Assembly (NCBI GenBank): GCA_003252195.1
Contig: QKFK01000068.1
Location: forward strand, 1 to 14,580
Reading direction: 5' to 3'
Source of the DNA: Rhodospirillales bacterium
GTDB taxonomy: Bacteria > Pseudomonadota > Alphaproteobacteria > QKFK01 > SZUA-500
DNA: 14,580 nucleotides
Positions within the stretch are counted from its first letter, which is position 1; every line of letters begins with the position of its first letter. The translations under genes and the position numbers were made by a program. This document shows positions 1 through 5,310 of this stretch, piece after piece. The notes under the pieces are model-generated. The model was not told the origin of the DNA, made no database searches, and saw only the letters and a list, made by a program, of their open reading frames with translations.

Positions 1-293
1 AAGGTTATGCCGTTGTAAAATGCCCAGAAGGTGACAAAGCTTATGGTGTTGCTAAAGAATGTCAGCCAGATTTAATCTTGATGGATATTAACTTACCTGG
101 AATGAGTGGTTATGATATCGTAAAGCTCGTGAAAGCAGACGATGCAATTGCCCAAACACCTGTGTTAGCTGTTACGGCTAGTGTTGCTCCTGATGATATT
201 GAGAAAATGAAGGTTAACGGTTGTGACGGTTATATCGCAAAGCCAATATCTGTAGTTACATTCCTTCAAACAGTGTCTAGTTTTGTTGGCTAA
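1..293 (+). CDS. divK: DivK-like single-domain response regulator (5' end missing)
   Basis: This is the C-terminal 96 codons of a receiver-domain protein; the open frame runs in from the left edge (first full codon at base 3) and stops with TAA at 291-293. The phosphoacceptor aspartate lies in LILMDINLPGMSG, the conserved Thr in LAVTAS, and the conserved Lys in AKPIS. Nothing follows the receiver domain, so there is no output domain. The ending KPISVVTFLQTV closely matches what I recall of DivK (KPISVVHFLETI). Known role in Alphaproteobacteria: DivK is phosphorylated by DivJ, dephosphorylated by PleC, and controls the DivL-CckA-CtrA cell-cycle pathway. About 27 N-terminal residues, including the acidic pocket, lie outside the window. 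In Caulobacter pleD follows divK; here a terminator and a 324-base gap follow instead. CpdR or another single-domain receiver is possible but fits less well. Confidence 0.88.
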   Translation, partial: GYAVVKCPEGDKAYGVAKECQPDLILMDINLPGMSGYDIVKLVKADDAIAQTPVLAVTASVAPDDIEKMKVNGCDGYIAKPISVVTFLQTVSSFVG

Positions 294-303
294 TGTAGTG
301 CTT

Positions 304-324
304 TTAGCGTAAGCTAACTTTTTT
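304..324 (+). terminator. Putative rho-independent terminator of divK
   Basis: Eleven bases after the divK stop there is a 5-bp stem, TTAGC (304-308) with GCTAA (313-317), closed by a GTAA loop of the GNRA type and followed after one C by six T (319-324). The stem is short, so termination may be partial, but position and T-run fit a terminator. Confidence 0.5.
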
Positions 325-337
325 GTTAAGGTTTAAT

Positions 338-358
338 CATATTGCAGTTTGCAATATG
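338..358. repeat. Perfect 9-bp inverted repeat, 3-base loop
   Basis: CATATTGCA (338-346) is the exact reverse complement of TGCAATATG (350-358), separated by GTT. No T-run follows on either strand, so it is not an ordinary terminator. It could form an RNA hairpin in divK read-through transcripts, where it might protect the 3' end, or be a DNA-binding site. The function is unknown. Confidence 0.6.
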
Positions 359-552
359 TGTAAGTGTGCCATTGTTAAAAGTAAATATTGCCAGACTTAT
401 AAAATTTTGCTCACAACATTATAAATGTAGTTAATTGAATATAACGCGTTTGATGTTTTGTGGGTTATCTAAGTTTTATGAGCTTTTATGGTATTGTATT
501 TTTAAGAACAACTTTATCAGTATAAAATAGGTGAATTTTTATATATGAATTG

Positions 553-590
553 CTGTTATTTTACTTAACCGCGGAATCATAACAGTTTTT
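553..590 (+). terminator. Possible stem-loop terminator with long loop
   Basis: CTGTTAT (553-559) pairs with ATAACAG (579-585) across a 19-base loop that contains the palindrome CCGCGG, and five T follow (586-590). The T-run fits termination of a plus-strand transcript, but no plus-strand gene ends just upstream. The long loop makes it a weak terminator. It also lies just past the 3' end of the minus-strand gene at 618-1031, where no T-run follows it on that strand. Confidence 0.25.
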
Positions 591-617
591 AGAGAGTTAA
601 TTTGCTTAGTTTGTATT

Positions 618-1031
618 CTATTTGATTTTTCCATAATGAGGAACAGCTTTGAATACCTTCTCAACTGCTCTATACCAACCAAATGATTGATATGTTCCTG
701 CAAGGGCGATTAAAGAGGCTGCAATGCCCCATATGCTAATAATGCAAGAGATAGCGCATAGGCCATCAAAAAATGGGGTGGAGTAAACTCGTTGTATTAT
801 TGTTCTTTTGATTTTTACAAGTTTCTCTGGGGTTACGATATATCTATCGTCTTTATCAGGATCGCCAAAATGTTTTTTCATCTCATTACGGTCAAATATA
901 GACGTGTAATCCATCAATGACAGATAGCATGGCTTGCCACTAAATATGTCACGCAAGGTGCCATTGGTCGAAAAATATGCCAATAATGATAATACAATGA
1001 TGATAGATGCGATAATAACTAAAAAAGACAT
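618..1031 (-). CDS. Unrecognised two-pass membrane protein, 137 residues
   Basis: I do not recognise this family. The protein starts with a hydrophobic segment (about residues 3-20) and has a second one at about 88-113, rich in Ile, Ala and Ser. Between them is a polar stretch of about 65 residues with the charged run GDPDKDDRY, and the short tail after the second segment is basic. Both ends probably lie on the same side of the inner membrane. There are three cysteines (35, 92, 96) but no metal-binding spacing. The ATG at 1031 has a weak AGAGA about 9 bases upstream. It is transcribed alone: the rpmG terminator lies upstream, a plausible promoter sits at 1067-1097, and divK converges on it. 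The ordered charge pattern and clear membrane segments make it a likely real gene, but no function can be given. Confidence 0.72.
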   Translation of the reverse strand: MSFLVIIASIIIVLSLLAYFSTNGTLRDIFSGKPCYLSLMDYTSIFDRNEMKKHFGDPDKDDRYIVTPEKLVKIKRTIIQRVYSTPFFDGLCAISCIISIWGIAASLIALAGTYQSFGWYRAVEKVFKAVPHYGKIK

Positions 1032-1066
1032 TTGTATTTCTCTATAGTGAAGTAATAATCATATAT

Positions 1067-1097
1067 AATATATAATGTCAGTGCTCGTCAGATTCAA
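1067..1097 (-). promoter_or_regulatory. Putative sigma-70-type promoter for the 137-residue membrane protein
   Basis: On the minus strand, TTGAAT (plus 1092-1097) is followed 17-19 bases later by TATATA/TATATT (plus 1067-1074). This places a start of transcription near 1060, about 30 bases before the ATG at 1031. The site lies just downstream of the rpmG terminator, which supports separate transcription. The -10 is ambiguous because the region is an AT repeat. Confidence 0.4.
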
Positions 1098-1117
1098 CCG
1101 CTTTGTGTAAAGCATAC

Positions 1118-1143
1118 AAAAAAACCGCCTTAATTTAGGCGGT
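1118..1143 (-). terminator. Rho-independent terminator of rpmG
   Basis: Read on the minus strand, a 7-bp GC-rich stem ACCGCCT/AGGCGGT (plus 1137-1143 with 1124-1130) with a 6-base loop is followed by an unbroken T-run (plus 1118-1124, partly in the stem). It lies 32 bases past the rpmG stop codon. This is the clearest terminator in the window. Confidence 0.88.
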
Positions 1144-1175
1144 AATTTTGTATCTCGAACTAGCGAAAAATAAGA

Positions 1176-1343
1176 TTATTTCATCTTAGTTTCTTTAAAC
1201 TCTACGTGTTTGCGAACAACAGGGTCATATTTACGGAAAACAAATTTCTCCGTAATATTACGAGGGTTCTTTTTAACAACATAGAAATATCCTGTACCAG
1301 CAGTGCTTTCGAGTTTAACTTGTATTACAGCAGGCTTAGCCAT
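1176..1343 (-). CDS. rpmG: 50S ribosomal protein L33
   Basis: A 55-codon gene running from ATG (1341-1343) to TAA (1176-1178). The product begins MAKPAVIQVKLESTAGTGYF and continues with KKNPRN, EKFVFRKYDP and VVRKHVEFKETK, which match bacterial L33 over its full length. It is the cysteine-free form: the two CxxC zinc pairs of the other L33 class are absent. L33 sits on the large ribosomal subunit near the E site. A GGGG purine run at plus 1351-1354, seven bases from the ATG, supports the start. The gene has its own promoter and terminator, so although it follows the CtpA-like protease by 61 bases it can be made separately, as expected of a ribosomal protein needed in high amounts. Confidence 0.96.
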   Translation of the reverse strand: MAKPAVIQVKLESTAGTGYFYVVKKNPRNITEKFVFRKYDPVVRKHVEFKETKMK

Positions 1344-1368
1344 GATAAAACCCCGTTATTGTTTGTGA

Positions 1369-1396
1369 ACAATACAGTTATATTTATAGAAGTCAA
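1369..1396 (-). promoter_or_regulatory. Putative promoter of rpmG
   Basis: On the minus strand TTGACT (plus 1391-1396, five of six consensus bases) is followed after 16 bases by TATTGT (plus 1369-1374, four of six). Transcription would start near 1362, giving a leader of about 19 bases. A 6-bp inverted repeat, ATTGTT/AACAAT (plus 1358-1373), overlaps the -10 and start point. The whole site fits in the space after the protease gene. Confidence 0.48.
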
Positions 1397-1404
1397 GCCG
1401 TAAA

Positions 1405-2964
1405 TTAATTCTCAGCCATAAATTTTTTGTTTGCTTGTGAGCTAACCTTTATAAGGTTGTTATATATAGTTGCATCAGATAATATTTGCTCTGATATTAA
1501 CAACATATTGTTATTGCTGGTAATTTTACGCGGATCACATATTGATCTAGCATCTTTTATAGATGCTTCATCTTCATGATTTATGTTTCTCCACAAAGAA
1601 ATTCTTTCACTTATTTCATTAGATGATTCTGCCTGTTTTTGCAAAAATGCGTGAATCTTGCCACTTTTTGTGTCGCTTTCTGCGGATTCTGATATGCATA
1701 TTGTTGGTGTTACGCCTAGTTTTTCAATGCTATATCCTGATGGTGCAATGAATAAGGCCCATGTAAGTGTTATTTCTGCCTTGTTGCTTAGCTCTAAAAC
1801 GGTTTGGACAGTTCCTTTGCCATAAGATGTAGTGCCTGCTACGATAGCACGTTCTTGGTCTTGTAACGCCGATGCTAGAATTTCAGCGGCTGAAGCTGAT
1901 TGGCTGTCTATTAAAACAACAATCGGTTTGCCTTTGCTAATATCATCTGTGGAGGCATTAAAAAACTGTATAGAATCCTCGTGTCGTCCTTTGGTAGACA
2001 CTACAAGCCCGTCATTCATAAATAAGCTTGCTGTTTCAACAGCTTCATCTAGTAAACCACCTGGATTGCCTCGTAAATCGATAATTATACCGTTAACATT
2101 ATTCTTTTCCATTGTATCTGTTAGAGCATTTTTTACAGATTCTGATGTGTTTTGGTTAAAGCTAAATATTCTTATATATAAAACCCCATCTTTAAATGAG
2201 CTCTCTACCGTTTCTGGAACAACCAAAGCTCTGTGTAGTTTTACAATATATGGGTATTTTTTATCTTTACTCTTTACCAAAAGTTCGGCGGTTGAGTTAA
2301 CAACACCTCTAAGGTTATTTATTACGGCATCTCTATTCATAAAGGCTATTTTACGCCCATCTATTTCTAAAATTTTATCTCCAACAATTAATCCTTTTTG
2401 TTCGGCAGGCATGTTGGGGATTATACGGCTTATTTCAATATATTCATTGGCTCTTCTATATCTGATTCCTAAGCCACCAAAGCCATTGCGTGAAGCTCTG
2501 TTTTCTAATGCTGTTTGAGCAGATGCATATTTTGAATGAGAGTCTAGTTTTTGCAAGGCATTATTAAAAAACTCAGAATATAAATCTTCTAGTGGTATAT
2601 GCTTAATGGTTTTTGATTTGCTTCTTATGACACCGATTGATCGTGATACTAACTTTGCCCAACCCGCAATGTTTGCTCTGCTTTCTTCTGTAAAAGTTGC
2701 AATTAAGGATGTGTTGTAATAAATGCTAATGCGGTTTTCTTCTGGAACAATGTTGACTGCTCCATCTATTTCTTTTAATCCGCCTAATCCATTAATTACA
2801 AATGATTTGAAATCTACTTTATTAATGTATTTTTGCGATATAGAGCTAAAGGCATCAGCAAACACTTGCTCGGCAATAAATGGCAGTGAGCTATCATCTG
2901 CATAAGAGTTTATAGGGCAAAATAATAGCCCGATGATTGTGATATACCTAAATAAACGAGACAT
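1405..2964 (-). CDS. ctpA: S41-family carboxy-terminal processing protease (CtpA-like)
   Basis: This is an exported serine protease with a Ser-Lys dyad. Numbered from the Met at 2964 (519 residues), it has a signal peptide (basic MSRLFR, then a hydrophobic core ending near NSYADD, residue 24), an N-terminal helical region, a PDZ domain (about 160-240, with GLIVGDKILEIDG) and the S41 core (about 255-425). The core holds IIDLRGNPGGLLDEAV, the catalytic Ser356 in DSQSASAAEIL and Lys383 in TSYGKGTVQ. A polar tail of about 90 residues follows. Such proteases act in the periplasm, trimming or degrading envelope proteins, often peptidoglycan hydrolases. I chose 2964 because AGTGGA (plus 2971-2976) sits six bases upstream; the ATG at 2985 has no ribosome site and would add seven residues ahead of the basic n-region. 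It follows rnr by 57 bases and is probably co-transcribed. Confidence 0.92.
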   Translation of the reverse strand: MSRLFRYITIIGLLFCPINSYADDSSLPFIAEQVFADAFSSISQKYINKVDFKSFVINGLGGLKEIDGAVNIVPEENRISIYYNTSLIATFTEESRANIAGWAKLVSRSIGVIRSKSKTIKHIPLEDLYSEFFNNALQKLDSHSKYASAQTALENRASRNGFGGLGIRYRRANEYIEISRIIPNMPAEQKGLIVGDKILEIDGRKIAFMNRDAVINNLRGVVNSTAELLVKSKDKKYPYIVKLHRALVVPETVESSFKDGVLYIRIFSFNQNTSESVKNALTDTMEKNNVNGIIIDLRGNPGGLLDEAVETASLFMNDGLVVSTKGRHEDSIQFFNASTDDISKGKPIVVLIDSQSASAAEILASALQDQERAIVAGTTSYGKGTVQTVLELSNKAEITLTWALFIAPSGYSIEKLGVTPTICISESAESDTKSGKIHAFLQKQAESSNEISERISLWRNINHEDEASIKDARSICDPRKITSNNNMLLISEQILSDATIYNNLIKVSSQANKKFMAEN

Positions 2965-2970
2965 AAAAAA

Positions 2971-2976
2971 TCCACT
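2971..2976 (-). promoter_or_regulatory. Ribosome binding site deciding the protease start
   Basis: AGTGGA on the minus strand lies six bases before the ATG at 2964. The alternative ATG at 2985 is preceded by ACATTAG with no purine-rich site. This favours the shorter protein, whose signal peptide also looks more regular. Confidence 0.5.
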
Positions 2977-3021
2977 AATATTCATCTAATGTAATTATAT
3001 TAGGTTATAAAAGTATATTTT

Positions 3022-5277
3022 CTATTTATGTCTTTTGTTTTTTCTGCTTTTTTTGCTCTTATTATTAAGTTTAGGTTTGCGAGATTTTTGCCCTGCGTTT
3101 CTTTGATATGAAAAATCAGATTTTTCTGGATAATCTACACCCAAATAATCATCAACATATTTTAATCTTGTTGTGCCACTAATTGGGTTTGTCTCTTTAA
3201 TCATCACTTTTATCTTGTCGCCAAGAGTGAATTTGAATGAGCGTTTTGTGCCCTTTAGAGACATTGTTTTATCATCAATCTCATAATAATCGTCAGGCAA
3301 GCTTTCTATTACAATAAGCCCTTCTGAAGCAGTTTTATCAAGCTTGACAAATACTCCAGCTTTGGTGATGCCTGTAATGGTTCCATCAAACACTTGGTCA
3401 ACAAATTTACTCAAATATGCTGCACAAAAACGGTTGGTCGTTTCTCTTTCTGCAGATACTGCGGTGCGTTCTGTAGACGATATGTGCGCTGATATTGCGC
3501 TTAATGACGATGCTTCTTTTGGTGTTAGTCCATCATTACCGAGGTCAAAAGCCTTGATTAATGAGCGATGCACGATAAGGTCAGAATAACGGCGGATAGG
3601 GGATGTGAAATGCACATAATTTTTTAGCCCTAGTCCAAAGTGCCCTTTGTTAAACTCATTGTACTGAGCCTGAGATTGCATTCTTAATACAATTTCATTT
3701 ATCGCAGGTTCTTCTTTCTTGCCTTTTGCAAATTCTAAAATCTTATTGAAATGAATGGGTGATAAAGATGCATCCATTGGAATTTTATAGCCAATAGATT
3801 TGAAGAAAGGACGCATATCTTTTAGTTTTTCTGCATCGGGCGGTTCGTGAATACGGAATATGCCAGAAACTTTATGCTTTATTAGTTCTTCTGCTGCGGC
3901 AACATTTGCTAATACCATAAATTCTTCGATTAACTGATTGCTTTCTGTTCCTAGTTTTTTGATAATATCTTTTACATTGCCTTCATCATCTATCAGGATT
4001 TTAGTTTCTGGTATTTCGATGTTTAACGCGCCTCTCTCTGCTCTTTTAGCCCTTAAAAGCTGATAAGCATCATACATTTGATTAATCAGATCTTTTTGTG
4101 GGTGCTCTATATTCTTATCTATCACCTTTTGAACTTCGCTATAAGTTAGGCGTGATTTTGAATTTATAACGCAACGGAAAAATCTCTGTGATGTTTTTTC
4201 ACCAGTAGCTGAAATTATCATTTCAACAGCTATACATGGTCTATCTTCATTTGGGCGCAATGAGCATAAGTTGTTAGAAAGCTCAAATGGCAACATTGGA
4301 ACTACCATTGAAGGCAAATAAACAGAGTTACCCCTTTTTTGAGCCTCAACATCTAAATAAGAACCACTTTTAACGTAAAAAGATACATCGGCAATAGCTA
4401 CAATAATTTTGTATCCACCATTAGATAGCTTTTCAGCATACACGGCATCATCAAAATCTTTGGCATCTTCACCATCTATAGTAACCATATTGATATTACG
4501 AATATCATCACGATTTTTGTAAAAATCAGTGGCTAATGTCTTTAGCTCTTCTGTAATCGCATCTGAAAATTGTCGACGAATGTTATATTTGGCTAAAGCG
4601 ATTAAACCTGTTGAAACTGCATTGGTATATTTACCAAGATTCTCTTTTATAACAACCATCGGAGAATATTGGCTGCGGTTAGCATCACTAGCAAGTGAAA
4701 TTAAAACCAAATCACCATCATTGATTTTTATTTGATTGTCTGGAGATATGCTAAATCTACCTCTTGCACCTTTATCGGTTGGGTAAATAAGTTTTTTGCC
4801 TTCTTCAAACTTTACAATACCAACAAAATCTTTGGTTTCTTCGGTTTCTACTCGATTAAGAGGAGATGTGTAAATTATGCCATCTGCGCTTAAACGATTT
4901 TTACCGACAAATTTCTCACCAACACCTAAAGGTGGGCGGATTTTGTTTTCATTTTCAATATGGCATTTAGGAGCTTTGCCTTCGCCCTTCCAGACCATTG
5001 GTAGTGCTTTTAATTTGGCATCATCATCAACCGAGCAAACTTGCATAACACAATAAAGTGGTAACATGTTTTTTAAGGTGTAGTCACCTTTCTTTTCTTG
5101 ATAAAGCTCATCTGACTTTTCAAGCTCTTTTAATATCTTGCGCAAGATTATGCGTTCAGATGATTTAATGTTAAAATATTTTGCAATGTCTTTGCGATCA
5201 ACATTCCCGCCACATTCGCGGATAAATTCTAATATTTGTTCTTTTGATGGCATGTTAACCAAAATGGTGTCTTTCAT
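3022..5277 (-). CDS. rnr: Ribonuclease R (3'-5' exoribonuclease)
   Basis: A processive 3'-5' exoribonuclease of the RNB/RNase II family that degrades structured RNA. In order, the 751 residues hold an N-terminal winged-helix region (about 10-70), cold-shock-like OB domains (about 75-220), the RNB catalytic domain (about 255-575), an S1 domain (about 628-708) and a very basic tail from 729. The catalytic acid cluster is IDGEDAKDFDD, with Asp268, Asp274, Asp276 and Asp277, and the second RNB signature is HFTSPIRRYSDLIVHR (556-571). The presence of the winged helix and the basic tail separates RNase R from RNase II. The first ATG (5277) has no clear ribosome site, and neither does the Met nine codons in (5253), so the exact start is uncertain. 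It lies 33 bases after topA, with a strong hairpin in the gap. Confidence 0.97.
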   Translation of the reverse strand: MKDTILVNMPSKEQILEFIRECGGNVDRKDIAKYFNIKSSERIILRKILKELEKSDELYQEKKGDYTLKNMLPLYCVMQVCSVDDDAKLKALPMVWKGEGKAPKCHIENENKIRPPLGVGEKFVGKNRLSADGIIYTSPLNRVETEETKDFVGIVKFEEGKKLIYPTDKGARGRFSISPDNQIKINDGDLVLISLASDANRSQYSPMVVIKENLGKYTNAVSTGLIALAKYNIRRQFSDAITEELKTLATDFYKNRDDIRNINMVTIDGEDAKDFDDAVYAEKLSNGGYKIIVAIADVSFYVKSGSYLDVEAQKRGNSVYLPSMVVPMLPFELSNNLCSLRPNEDRPCIAVEMIISATGEKTSQRFFRCVINSKSRLTYSEVQKVIDKNIEHPQKDLINQMYDAYQLLRAKRAERGALNIEIPETKILIDDEGNVKDIIKKLGTESNQLIEEFMVLANVAAAEELIKHKVSGIFRIHEPPDAEKLKDMRPFFKSIGYKIPMDASLSPIHFNKILEFAKGKKEEPAINEIVLRMQSQAQYNEFNKGHFGLGLKNYVHFTSPIRRYSDLIVHRSLIKAFDLGNDGLTPKEASSLSAISAHISSTERTAVSAERETTNRFCAAYLSKFVDQVFDGTITGITKAGVFVKLDKTASEGLIVIESLPDDYYEIDDKTMSLKGTKRSFKFTLGDKIKVMIKETNPISGTTRLKYVDDYLGVDYPEKSDFSYQRNAGQKSRKPKLNNKSKKSRKNKRHK

Positions 5278-5284
5278 AATAATT

Positions 5285-5307
5285 AAGGAGGGCTAAAAAC
5301 CCTCCTT
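5285..5307 (-). promoter_or_regulatory. Intergenic hairpin joining a Shine-Dalgarno sequence to its complement
   Basis: AAGGAGGG (5285-5292) and CCCTCCTT (5300-5307) form a perfect 8-bp stem with a 7-base loop between the topA stop and the rnr ATG. Because the arms are reverse complements, both strands read AAGGAGGG then CCCTCCTT. On the minus strand, which is the sense strand here, the second arm ends seven bases before the rnr ATG. No T-run follows, so it is not a standard terminator. It could limit rnr translation, mark a processing site or attenuate read-through. Confidence 0.55.
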
Positions 5308-5310
5308 CGT

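Larger units (their letters stand above)
294..617. other. 324-base gene-free gap between divK and a convergent membrane-protein gene
   Basis: I see no convincing coding frame here on either strand. The gap is AT-rich. It holds the divK terminator, a perfect 9-bp palindrome (338-358) and a second stem-loop with a T-run (553-590), each listed separately. No tRNA-like fold and no clear paired -35/-10 promoter was found. A small RNA ending at the 553-590 stem-loop is possible but I cannot place a start for it. Confidence 0.6.

Noticed and set aside
1206..1403. A 65-codon open frame on the plus strand
   Set aside because: It is antisense to rpmG and its promoter. The minus-strand frame encodes an unmistakable full-length L33.
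1832..2518. A 228-codon open frame on the plus strand
   Set aside because: It lies wholly antisense to the S41 protease, across the PDZ and catalytic motifs. Its product is a Ser/Leu/Ile-rich string with no family features, as expected for the opposite strand of a real gene.
5285..5307. Hairpin read as a rho-independent terminator of topA
   Set aside because: The stem is good, but the bases that follow on the minus strand are AATTATT and then the rnr ATG, with no T-run. It is listed as a regulatory hairpin instead.
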